Shown: positions 29,545 through 36,456 of the stretch, piece by piece
Numbering within the stretch: the stretch's first letter is position 1
How the letters are laid out: the number at the start of each line of letters is the position of its first letter
Assembly (NCBI GenBank): GCA_002336845.1
Contig: DDEX01000070.1
Coordinates: forward strand, 1 to 44,947
DNA from: Rhodobacteraceae bacterium UBA1943
GTDB taxonomy: Bacteria; Pseudomonadota; Alphaproteobacteria; Rhodobacterales; Rhodobacteraceae
Reading direction: 5' to 3'
Length of the DNA stretch: 44,947 nucleotides
Notes under the pieces: generated by a model
What the model was told of the DNA's origin: nothing
Databases searched by the model: none
The model's input: only the letters and a program-made list of their open reading frames with translations
Made by a program: the position numbers and the translations under genes

Positions 29545-29585
29545 GTCGTAGCCTATTTTCCGACTGTTTCAATCGGAAAATAGGC
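29545..29585 (-). promoter_or_regulatory. Promoter overlapped by a 13-bp-arm palindrome
   Basis: The arms GCCTATTTTCCGA (29551-29563) and TCGGAAAATAGGC (29573-29585) are perfect inverse complements with a 9-base centre. On the minus strand TTGAAA (29572-29567) lies in the centre, and TACGAC (29550-29545) follows after 16 bases, so the palindrome covers a plausible -35 and spacer. There is no T-run, so it is not a typical terminator. It probably controls the di-heme / imelysin / DUF1513 half of the cluster. Confidence 0.55.
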
Positions 29586-29614
29586 CCGCGACACCCTGCC
29601 TCACAAAGACGCGA

Positions 29615-30100
29615 TCATTCGGCCTGATCGGCGGGGCTGGCGTTCAGCAGCCCGTATCTTTCCTCGCCCAGCTTGTCGAACAGGCCAAGCTGGGTTTCCA
29701 GAAAGTCGATATGACCTTCCTCATCGGCCAGCAGCTCATCGAACAGGGCGCGGCTGACGTAATCGCCCACTTTGTCGCAGTACTGGCGCGCCTCGATATA
29801 AAGGGTACGCGCCCCGTATTCGGCCGCAAGATCAGATTCCAGCGTCTCGCGCAGGGTCTGCCCGATGCGCAGCGAATCCAGTTTCTGCAGGTTGGGGTGA
29901 CCTTCGAGAAAGATGATCCGCGTGATGAATTTGTCCGCGTGATGCATCTCTTCGATCGACTCGGCGCGCGACTTGGCTGCCAGGCGGCCAAAGCCCCAGT
30001 CGTCTTGCAATCGGTAGTGCAGCCAATACTGGCTGACCGCCGTCAGTTCAGACCGAAGCCCCGCGTTCAGATATTCGATAACCTTGGGGTCGCCCTTCAT
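29615..30100 (-). CDS. bfr: Bacterioferritin (heme-containing ferritin)
   Basis: This is a 24-mer iron storage protein with ferroxidase activity. All diiron ligands are at the canonical numbers: Glu18, Glu51, His54, Glu94, Glu127 and His130. The heme-binding Met52 is present. Length is 161 residues, typical for the family. GGAAAGGA precedes the ATG. Its start lies inside the 3' end of bfd in another frame. The partner Bfd, encoded just upstream, releases stored iron by reducing the core. Confidence 0.96.
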   Translation of the reverse strand: MKGDPKVIEYLNAGLRSELTAVSQYWLHYRLQDDWGFGRLAAKSRAESIEEMHHADKFITRIIFLEGHPNLQKLDSLRIGQTLRETLESDLAAEYGARTLYIEARQYCDKVGDYVSRALFDELLADEEGHIDFLETQLGLFDKLGEERYGLLNASPADQAE

Positions 30101-30365
30101 GCTGCCGTCCTTTCCTTGACCTTAGTATCGGAACAGTTTGGCTGGGAGGCTGAGCTGCCGCATCCTCCTTGGCTATGCTGAAACTGTCACAGTTCCGCAT
30201 GGTGTCAAGGAACAAGGGCAAGCAACCGCCGCAATCGGCACGCTTGCCCAACGCACGATAAATCTTGCCGGGCGTAATCAGGGTATCGGCGTCTGCCGCG
30301 CGCATCCAGTCCACAGCCGCACGAATATCGCGGTCAGAGATGGCCATGCACTGGCAGACGATCAT
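30048..30365 (-). CDS. bfd: Bacterioferritin-associated ferredoxin
   Basis: This [2Fe-2S] BFD-domain protein docks on Bfr and supplies electrons for iron release. The four cluster cysteines are C4, C6, C45 and C48 (CQC near the N-terminus, CGGC later). The domain ends near residue 60. The frame then continues for about 45 low-similarity residues and overlaps the first 53 bases of bfr, giving 105 residues in all. Usual family members are about 60-90 residues, so the tail may be a lineage-specific run-on. The start has GGGGGA four bases upstream and follows the imelysin stop by 10 bases. Confidence 0.85.
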   Translation of the reverse strand: MIVCQCMAISDRDIRAAVDWMRAADADTLITPGKIYRALGKRADCGGCLPLFLDTMRNCDSFSIAKEDAAAQPPSQTVPILRSRKGRQHEGRPQGYRISERGASV

Positions 30366-30375
30366 TCCATCCCCC

Positions 30376-31632
30376 TTACTGGAACACTGCGCCGGGATTA
30401 TCCAGACTGTCAGACCCTTCGAACGCAGTCTTCGACAGGCCCAGCGCGGCGATGCTGCGCTCGATCACGGGGGTCTGATCGACCAGCGCCTTGACCGCCG
30501 TCAGGATCAGCATCTCGCCCTCTTTGTTGCCGGGCGCCAGCATCTGGTCATAGGCCTCGCCCGCCTCGGCACGGGTCTTGACCGCCAGCAAAGCCGCGAC
30601 CGAGGCATCAAGCCGCGCCTTCATCTCGGTATCCACCGACGGGTCCTTGGCCGCCACCAGATCCGACAGCGACGCCCCCTTTACGACAGAGCCGTCAATC
30701 CGGGTATAGCTGCCAAGATAGACGTTCCGAATACCGACGCCGTCATAATAGTTGCTGTTGTAGGTATTGTCGGAAAAGCAATCATGCTCTTCCTCTGGGT
30801 CGTTCAGCATGACGCCCAGCTTCATGCGCTGGCCCGCCAGTTCGCCGTAAGACAGGCTGCCCATGCCGGTCAGCATCGCCAGCAGGCCAACCTGCGGGTC
30901 GCCGGTCACATGCGCACGGGCGGCACCGCCTTCGGCCCAATCCGCCGTCATCTCCTGCAAGTCGCTGACCAGCAGGTCAGAGGCCGCCAGCAGATATTGC
31001 GCCCGGCGGTCACAGTTGCCGTTGGTGCAATCGGCCCCTTGGGCGTAATCGGTCCATGGGCGGTTGCCCGCGCCCGGCCCGGTGCCGTTCAGATCCTGCC
31101 CCCACAGCAGGAATTCGATGGCGTGATAGCCACTGGCCACGTTCGCCTCGATCCCGCCTGCCTCGAACAGGGTATCGGCAATCAGCGCGGGCGTGATGGT
31201 GGTGGCGTCAACTTCCTTGCCCGACAGCATGAAATGCGGGGTGGCGATCACGTTCAGCGTGGCAAGGTCGTTTTCTTCGCTTTGCCCATAGGACGGATCC
31301 ACATAATCGATGAACCCCTCGTCCAGCGGCCAGGCATTCACCTTGCCTTCCCAGTCATCCACCAGCGGATTGCCGAACCGATAGGCCTCCGATTGCTGAT
31401 AGGGCACCCGCGCCGCCAGCCAGGCCTTGCGCGCCGCCAGAAGCGATTCTTCCGAAGGCTGTGCGATCAGCGTGCCCACCGCGACACGCAGGGTTTGCGC
31501 CGTGGTCAGGCTGTCGCCATAGACCGCCTCTGCAATATCCGCATAATTCCGCACCACATCAGCCGGTTCGGCGGCCAGCGCAGGACCGGCCAGAGAGGTG
31601 GTGAGAAGAAAGACAGTCGAAAGGCGTTTCAT
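30376..31632 (-). CDS. Imelysin family protein, IrpA-like
   Basis: This 418-residue secreted protein has a signal peptide (1-21, ending ALAA). The imelysin GxHxxE motif is intact as GYHAIE (168-173). IrpA-like proteins are iron-regulated and needed for growth under iron limitation in cyanobacteria, and structures show a two-bundle helical fold with a metal-binding-like site. Two cysteines (in ADCTNGNCD) probably form a disulfide. It starts 25 bases after the hemP stop and precedes bfd, placing uptake and storage genes in one transcript. Confidence 0.92.
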   Translation of the reverse strand: MKRLSTVFLLTTSLAGPALAAEPADVVRNYADIAEAVYGDSLTTAQTLRVAVGTLIAQPSEESLLAARKAWLAARVPYQQSEAYRFGNPLVDDWEGKVNAWPLDEGFIDYVDPSYGQSEENDLATLNVIATPHFMLSGKEVDATTITPALIADTLFEAGGIEANVASGYHAIEFLLWGQDLNGTGPGAGNRPWTDYAQGADCTNGNCDRRAQYLLAASDLLVSDLQEMTADWAEGGAARAHVTGDPQVGLLAMLTGMGSLSYGELAGQRMKLGVMLNDPEEEHDCFSDNTYNSNYYDGVGIRNVYLGSYTRIDGSVVKGASLSDLVAAKDPSVDTEMKARLDASVAALLAVKTRAEAGEAYDQMLAPGNKEGEMLILTAVKALVDQTPVIERSIAALGLSKTAFEGSDSLDNPGAVFQ

Positions 31633-31657
31633 GGGGGCGTCCGTGGCTGTTGCAGCG

Positions 31658-31819
31658 TTACTTTGTCAGAATCAGCTTGCCCGCCCGGGTAATGCGCAGC
31701 GAATAAACCTGCCCCGACAGGACGATGCGGGCCAGCGCCCCGCCTCCCGTCAGGTTAAGCGCATCATGAACCGGAACGGTGTCAGCTTCGAAGACACTGG
31801 CAGGGATCAGGGCGGTCAT
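31658..31819 (-). CDS. hemP: Hemin uptake protein HemP
   Basis: This small 53-residue protein of the HemP/HmuP family ends with the conserved core SGQVYSLRITRAGKLILTK (35-53). In Bradyrhizobium, HmuP acts as a co-activator of heme-uptake genes, and other roles are proposed elsewhere. The ATG at 31819 has GGAGGG about 10 bases upstream and overlaps the stop of a 20-codon leader ORF (ATGA). It is the first annotated gene of the iron cluster. Confidence 0.88.
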   Translation of the reverse strand: MTALIPASVFEADTVPVHDALNLTGGGALARIVLSGQVYSLRITRAGKLILTK

Positions 31820-31878
31820 ATCTGGGTCTCCCTCCGCCGAGGGGCCTGGCAAAAAGGGGCGTTGTCCTTTGGTTGCAT
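31816..31878 (-). CDS. Putative 20-residue leader peptide upstream of hemP
   Basis: A short ORF starts at ATG 31878 with GGGAGG 6 bases upstream, runs 20 codons (Met-Gln-Pro-Lys-Asp ... Glu-Thr-Gln-Ile) and ends in a TGA overlapping the hemP ATG. The good ribosome-binding site and exact coupling support translation. Conservation is unknown. It is not similar to any family I recognise and contains one Cys and an Arg triplet. Confidence 0.4.
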   Translation of the reverse strand: MQPKDNAPFCQAPRRRETQI

Positions 31879-31884
31879 CCCAAA

Positions 31885-31922
31885 CCTCCCGCGCGTTTCA
31901 GATTTCCGGCTTGCCCGGGAGG
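31885..31922 (-). promoter_or_regulatory. Anti-Shine-Dalgarno hairpin in the hemP leader
   Basis: In the minus-strand transcript CCTCCCG (31922-31916) can pair perfectly with CGGGAGG (31891-31885), which contains the ribosome-binding site of the leader ORF. The loop is 24 bases. This would mask translation start when folded, suggesting post-transcriptional control of the hemP cluster. Confidence 0.4.
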
Positions 31923-31997
31923 GCTGGCTTGACCGAATAGATGACAAAAAGACTTTGGATTGTAAACCAGATTCTTTTACTCGGACATTCCGTTGCA

Positions 31998-32033
31998 ACA
32001 AAAAGGCCGCCCCTGCACGCTGCAAGGGCGGCC
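31998..32033 (-). terminator. Rho-independent terminator of acuI
   Basis: The 13-bp stem is GGCCGCCC-T-TGCA / TGCA-G-GGGCGGCC (one G-U pair) with a 3-base loop. On the minus strand TTTTTGTTG follows. It begins 20 bases after the acuI stop. Confidence 0.9.
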
Positions 32034-32052
32034 AAACCTGGCGGCACAGGCC

Positions 32053-33045
32053 TCAGGCGTTCACATTCACCACCACACGGCCCTGAACGCCGCCCTTCAG
32101 AATCGCCGCACCCAGCCCGGGCAATTCAGCCAGCCCGACTTCGCGCACCAGCCCTTCCAGCACAGCCATCGGCAGTTCCGCCGCAATCCGCGCCCAGGCG
32201 CGGCTGCGCTCGGCAAAGGGCGATTGCGCCGAATCGATGCCCAGCAGATTCACGCCCCGCAGCAGGAATGGAATGATCGAGGCCGGAACCTGCAAGCCCC
32301 CCGCATTGCCCACCGCCGCCACGCTGCCCCGGTGCTGCAACTGGCCCAGAACCCGCGCCAGCATCGCCCCGCCCACGGCATCAATACACCCCGCCCAGGC
32401 CTCGGCCTCCAGCGGGCGTTTCGTCACCTCGGCCAGATCGGCGCGCGGCACGATGCGGGCAGCGCCCAGATCGCGCAGATAGGCTTCGGTTTCGGGCCGT
32501 CCGGTGACCGCCGCCGCCCGGTAGCCATTGGCCTTCAGCAATGCCAGCGCCACCGAGCCCACGCCGCCCGCGGCCCCCGTCACCAGCACCTCGCCCTTCT
32601 CCGGCGTCAGCCCCTGATCCTCTAGCGCCATCAGCGCCAGCATCGCGGTCAGGCCCGCCGTCCCTACCGCCATTGCAGTCCGCGTGGTCAGCCCCGCAGG
32701 CAGGGGCACCAGCCAATCGGCCTTGACCCGCGCCTTGGTTGCATAGCCGCCCCAATAGGCCTCGCCCACCCGCCAGCCGGTCAGGATCACCTTGTCGCCG
32801 GGTGCATAGCGCGCATCGCGGCTGTCCAGCACCACCCCGGCAAAGTCGATGCCCGGCACATGCGGATAGCTGCGCACCAGCCCGCCGCCATTGGCCGACA
32901 GGCATAGACCATCCTTGTAGTTCAGCGTCGAGTACTCGACCGCCACCGTCACGTCGCCCTCGGGCAGCCGATCATCGGGCAACTCCTGCACGCCCACCGA
33001 CACGACACCCTCGGCGTCTTTCTCCAGCACCAAAGCCCGAAACAT
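32053..33045 (-). CDS. acuI: Acrylyl-CoA reductase (NADPH), MDR family
   Basis: This medium-chain dehydrogenase/reductase of 330 residues reduces acryloyl-CoA to propionyl-CoA. It is used in 3-hydroxypropionate and DMSP/acrylate metabolism and in acrylyl-CoA detoxification. The substrate domain has STLNYKDGL (residues 39-47) and HVPGIDFAGVV. The NADPH-binding site is VTGAAGGVGSVA. There are no zinc ligands, as expected for the AcuI/YhdH type. It is downstream of the BKACE gene on the same strand, with a dispersed repeat in the gap. Confidence 0.92.
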   Translation of the reverse strand: MFRALVLEKDAEGVVSVGVQELPDDRLPEGDVTVAVEYSTLNYKDGLCLSANGGGLVRSYPHVPGIDFAGVVLDSRDARYAPGDKVILTGWRVGEAYWGGYATKARVKADWLVPLPAGLTTRTAMAVGTAGLTAMLALMALEDQGLTPEKGEVLVTGAAGGVGSVALALLKANGYRAAAVTGRPETEAYLRDLGAARIVPRADLAEVTKRPLEAEAWAGCIDAVGGAMLARVLGQLQHRGSVAAVGNAGGLQVPASIIPFLLRGVNLLGIDSAQSPFAERSRAWARIAAELPMAVLEGLVREVGLAELPGLGAAILKGGVQGRVVVNVNA

Positions 33046-33063
33046 GCCTGCTCCCTTTCATCT

Positions 33064-33111
33064 TGGCAAAAATATCCTGCGGGGGGGTGCGGGGGGCGCA
33101 AAGCCCCCCGC
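33064..33111. repeat. Dispersed G-rich palindromic repeat, copy 2
   Basis: It has the same layout as the unit at 14066-14106: AAATATCCT, a G-run with GTGCGGGGGGC, then a GGGGGGC/GCCCCCC hairpin. It lies between acuI and the BKACE gene in the same plus-strand orientation as copy 1. Confidence 0.7.
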
Positions 33112-33116
33112 TTCCG

Positions 33117-34043
33117 TCAGAATCCAACCGCCCCGGCGCCCTTCAACCCCAGCATCGCCCGGGCCTCATCCGGGCTCGCCACCTCGCGGCCCAGGGCCTC
33201 GACGATGCCACGCACCTTGGCGACCTGTTCGGCGTTCGAAACCGACAACTGGCCCTTGCCGCTGTAAAGATTGTCCTCCAGCCCCACGCGCACATGCCCG
33301 CCCATTCCGGCCGACAGCGCCGCCAGCGCCATCTGCTGACGCCCCGCGCCCAGCACCGAAAAGGCATAGTCCGAACCGAACAGCCGGTCGGCGGTTTCCT
33401 TCAGATGAACCAGATGCGCCGGATCGGCCGCCACCCCGCCCAGAACGCCCATTACGAACTGCACGAAGATCCGACCCGGCACCATCCCCCGGTCACGGAA
33501 ATGGGCCAGCATGTACAGATGGCTCAGGTCATAGCATTCAAACTCGAACCGCGCGCCGCGTTCCTGCCCCATCCGGCGCAGGATGCCCTCGATGTCGCGG
33601 GGGGTGTTCTTGAACACCAGATCGTCCGAGCCTTTCAGGAACGACTCTTCCCAGTCATGCAGCCACTGGCGGGGTTTCGCCGCCATGGGGTACAGGGCGA
33701 AATTCATACTGCCCATGTTCAGGCTGCACATCTCGGGCGCAAAGGCCAGAGGCGCCGCCAGCCGCTGGTCCAGCGTCATGATCGCCGAACCGCCGGTCGT
33801 CATGTTCACAACCGCATCGCAGCCCGCCTTGATGCGCGGCAAGAACGCCGCCCAATGCGGCACCGCCGATGAGGGCCGCCCATCGCCCGGGTCGCGGGCA
33901 TGAAGATGCAGGATCGCCGCACCGGCCCGCGCCGCCTCAATCGCGCTTTCGGCAATCTGATCTGCCGTCACCGGCAGATGGGGCGACATGCTGGGCGTGT
34001 GGATCGACCCGGTGATGGCGCAACTGATGATGATTTTCGACAT
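33117..34043 (-). CDS. BKACE family protein (3-keto-5-aminohexanoate cleavage enzyme-like, DUF849)
   Basis: This TIM-barrel, zinc-dependent beta-keto acid cleavage enzyme condenses a beta-keto acid with acetyl-CoA and splits it to acetoacetate and a CoA ester. The zinc His pair is in the strand ILHLHARDP near residues 44-52. Other family marks are VNMTTGG, CSLNMGS and GGHVRVGLEDN. Length is 308 residues from the ATG at 34043, preceded by GGGAGG. The family has many substrates (beta-keto acids from lysine, carnitine and others), so the name is family-level. A CoA-ester product would fit the adjacent acuI. Confidence 0.9.
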   Translation of the reverse strand: MSKIIISCAITGSIHTPSMSPHLPVTADQIAESAIEAARAGAAILHLHARDPGDGRPSSAVPHWAAFLPRIKAGCDAVVNMTTGGSAIMTLDQRLAAPLAFAPEMCSLNMGSMNFALYPMAAKPRQWLHDWEESFLKGSDDLVFKNTPRDIEGILRRMGQERGARFEFECYDLSHLYMLAHFRDRGMVPGRIFVQFVMGVLGGVAADPAHLVHLKETADRLFGSDYAFSVLGAGRQQMALAALSAGMGGHVRVGLEDNLYSGKGQLSVSNAEQVAKVRGIVEALGREVASPDEARAMLGLKGAGAVGF

Positions 34044-34133
34044 GGTGCCTCCCCGCGCCGCAGTGTGTCTGCGCGGCGCGGGAAGGACAAGGGCACTTGC
34101 GCCCCCGTCCGGCAAGGGGGCCGAGCGGGGCCA

Positions 34134-34727
34134 TCAGGCGGCCAGCGTCGCGATGCTGGCCCGCGCGGCGGCTTCGGCCACCTCGCCCTGGCCCATGTTG
34201 ATCCCCTCGACCGGGATCACCGTCACATCCGTGATCCCGATGAAGTTCAGCACGAAGGTCAGATAGGGCGCCACGAAATCCGCCGCCTTTAAATCGCCCG
34301 CATATCCCGCCGCGCCATAGGCGATGACGACAAAGGCGCGCTTGCCCTTGATCAGCCCGCCAAAGGCCTGGCCGTCAAAGCTGAAACTGCGCCCAAGGCG
34401 CACGACCTGATCGATCCAGGCCTTCAACGCCGAAGGGATGCCGAAATTGTACATCGGCACGGTGATCAGAATGTCATCCGCGGCCGCAACTTCCGCCAGC
34501 AGGCTGTCGGACAGCGCCGTGGCCGCCCGCTCGGCCGCGCCATATGTGGAGGTGTCGGAAAAGAAGGCGCCGATGGTCTCTGCCGCAACATGCGGCACCG
34601 GCGCCAGCGCCAGATCGCGGAGGATCGTTTGCTTTGGCGCCAGCCGTGCTGCCAGCTCGTCGCCGATGCGGCGCGACCACGAACCGTCATGGCGGCTGGA
34701 GGAATCGATGCGCAAAAGGGTGGTCAT
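34134..34727 (-). CDS. azoR: FMN-dependent NADH-azoreductase
   Basis: This flavodoxin-fold quinone/azo reductase has 197 residues. Marks are the N-terminal RIDSSSR phosphate loop, the MYNFGIPSALKAWIDQVVRLG stretch that binds FMN, and AYGAAGY. It protects against quinones and thiol-specific stress in other bacteria. The ATG at 34727 has AAAGGA about 6 bases upstream. It is divergent from a LysR regulator, the usual arrangement for regulator and target. Confidence 0.92.
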   Translation of the reverse strand: MTTLLRIDSSSRHDGSWSRRIGDELAARLAPKQTILRDLALAPVPHVAAETIGAFFSDTSTYGAAERAATALSDSLLAEVAAADDILITVPMYNFGIPSALKAWIDQVVRLGRSFSFDGQAFGGLIKGKRAFVVIAYGAAGYAGDLKAADFVAPYLTFVLNFIGITDVTVIPVEGINMGQGEVAEAAARASIATLAA

Positions 34728-34776
34728 GGGATGTCCTTTCAAAAGGGGATGAACCGTTTCGAAAGATGTAGCGTGC

Positions 34777-34803
34777 AGTATTCTCATTAAATAACTTGAT
34801 ACT
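34777..34803. promoter_or_regulatory. Candidate LysR-type operator between azoR and lysR
   Basis: There is an inverted repeat AGTAT / ATACT with a 17-base AT-rich centre in the 103-base divergent gap. It resembles an extended T-N11-A type LysR site by position. The arms are short, so this is a weak call. Confidence 0.35.
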
Positions 34804-34830
34804 CACGTCAGTCATGCGAAAAATACACGA

Positions 34831-35730
34831 ATGGACACCAACGACCTGAAGACCCTTTTGCTGGTGCGCGATCTGGGCGGCTTTGCCGCCGCAGCGCGCG
34901 TGCAGCAGATTAATCCGGCCTCGGTCTCGCGTCAGGTGGCCGAGATCGAGGCGCGGCTGGGCCTGCGCATCTTTCAACGCTCGACCCGGCGGTTCAGCGT
35001 GACCGAGGCAGGCGCGGCCCTATTGAACCGCCTTGCCCCGATCCTCGATGAACTTGACGCGGCCCTCGGTTCGGCCGAGGCACTGGCAGATCGCCCTGGC
35101 GGGCAGTTGCGCATGACAACCTCCGTCTCGTTCGGGCATGAGGTGGTCATGCCCCTGATGGCCGCCTTCCATCAGGCCTATCCGGGGATATCGGTCGATC
35201 TGATCCTTAGCGACAGCACCTTCGATCTTGTGGCAGAGCGGATCGACCTTGCGCTGCGCCTTGCCCCGGCCCCCTCGGGCGATCTGGTCAGCAGCCGCCT
35301 TCTCACTTCGCGTTACCGCGTCGTTGCCGCGCCCGACTTAATCGCCCGGTTGGGCAAACCCGCCCGGCCGCAAGACCTCGCCGCATGGCAGACCCTGCGC
35401 TTTCCCATGCCGGGTTTTCGTGACCGCTGGTTGTTCCGCGATACGGCGGGTCAGGTAACCGAGGTGCCGGTCTCGGGGTGGCTGACGGTATCGAACGCCC
35501 TGACGTTGCGCCGTGCCGCGCTGGATGGCCTTGGCCCCGCGCTGCTGGCCAGTTGGATCGTCGGCCGGGATCTGGAGCAGGGCCATCTGATCGACCTTTT
35601 TCCCGACCATGAGGTGACCGCCACCACCTTCGATGCCGGGGTCTGGGCGCTTTATCCCAGCCGGGCCTTCCTGCCGTTGCGGGTCCGGGTCATGATCGAT
35701 TTCCTGCGCGCGTCTGTCACACGCCCATAG
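34831..35730 (+). CDS. LysR family transcriptional regulator
   Basis: The protein of 299 residues has an N-terminal winged helix-turn-helix (about 1-60, with LGGFAAAARVQQINPASVSRQ as the HTH) and a C-terminal periplasmic-binding-like effector domain. It belongs to the AaeR/CrgA-like branch that often controls a divergently encoded reductase. It faces azoR across 103 bases, so azoR is the probable target and a quinone or azo compound the probable signal. No clear Shine-Dalgarno precedes the ATG. It ends 6 bases before the convergent TetR gene. Confidence 0.92.
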   Translation: MDTNDLKTLLLVRDLGGFAAAARVQQINPASVSRQVAEIEARLGLRIFQRSTRRFSVTEAGAALLNRLAPILDELDAALGSAEALADRPGGQLRMTTSVSFGHEVVMPLMAAFHQAYPGISVDLILSDSTFDLVAERIDLALRLAPAPSGDLVSSRLLTSRYRVVAAPDLIARLGKPARPQDLAAWQTLRFPMPGFRDRWLFRDTAGQVTEVPVSGWLTVSNALTLRRAALDGLGPALLASWIVGRDLEQGHLIDLFPDHEVTATTFDAGVWALYPSRAFLPLRVRVMIDFLRASVTRP

Positions 35731-35736
35731 CCTCGT

Positions 35737-36372
35737 TCACCCCCCGGCCAAAGCCGATTCAATCCCGCGCGTCAGCGTGTCGATGATCTTGGATATCTCG
35801 CCCGGACCATAGGCCTGCCACCTCATGCGGCGGCGCACGATGCGCTCGGCAATGCGAAAATAGAACAACTGCCCCATCAGGGCGAAGACCGCCAACCTCA
35901 CCTGCTCGCTTTCTTCAGCAAGCCCCGTGGCCACCGCCCACAGCACGCACAGCCGCTGATGGGTCGGCTCGATCATACGGGCATAGACCAGATCGGCTGC
36001 TGGTCCGCCTTCCGACAATTCCCGCAGCATGAACCCGATGGCATCCGGCGGTGCCACATCGCCCAGCAAGAAACCTGCCACCCGCGTCAGCGTCGATTTG
36101 ATCGCCGCCCTTGCCTGCGATGGGCCGACAGGCTGCGGCCCGGCCTGCCCCACCGCCTCGCCGATCAGCCGTGCGACCTCTTCGGCGCAGGCCGTCCTCA
36201 GCCCCTCTTTCGAACCGAAGTGATAGGCGATCGAGGCGACATTGGTCTCTGCCCGCCCGGCGATGGCCCGGGTCGAGGCGCCGGCATAGCCAAGCTGGCT
36301 GAACAGGTGCAGGCCCGCCGCGATCAATGCGGCGCGGGTCTTTTCAGAATGTGGAAGTGGGGGCTTGCTCAT
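35737..36372 (-). CDS. TetR family regulator with CerR/DUF1956 C-terminal domain
   Basis: This 211-residue repressor has an N-terminal HTH (about 10-55, with STRAIAGRAETNVASIAYHFGSKEGL). Its C-terminal ligand domain matches the CerR/CecR (DUF1956) type. The ATG at 36372 (Met-Ser-Lys-Pro-Pro) is preferred to a TTG five codons upstream. A perfect palindrome lies 10 bases before the start, implying autoregulation. Related CecR-type proteins control drug export genes, but no exporter is adjacent here. The upstream acyltransferase gene ends 85 bases away. Confidence 0.9.
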   Translation of the reverse strand: MSKPPLPHSEKTRAALIAAGLHLFSQLGYAGASTRAIAGRAETNVASIAYHFGSKEGLRTACAEEVARLIGEAVGQAGPQPVGPSQARAAIKSTLTRVAGFLLGDVAPPDAIGFMLRELSEGGPAADLVYARMIEPTHQRLCVLWAVATGLAEESEQVRLAVFALMGQLFYFRIAERIVRRRMRWQAYGPGEISKIIDTLTRGIESALAGG

Positions 36373-36382
36373 GCAACAATTC

Positions 36383-36400
36383 TTCAAACGACTGTTTGAA
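36383..36400. promoter_or_regulatory. TetR operator palindrome
   Basis: TTCAAAC-GACT-GTTTGAA is a perfect 7-bp inverted repeat with a 4-base centre, a typical TetR-family operator. It lies just upstream of the tetR-type gene start, so binding would block its transcription. Confidence 0.75.
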
Positions 36401-36456
36401 AAGCAAGCAAAATAAAATCCGCACGCAAGGCGCGGCCCAAAGCCCCAACAGCCCCG

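Noticed and set aside
29551..29585. Palindrome as the bfr terminator
   Set aside because: Neither strand has a T-run after the stem, and it overlaps a promoter-like pair. Operator is preferred, though a rho-dependent role cannot be excluded.
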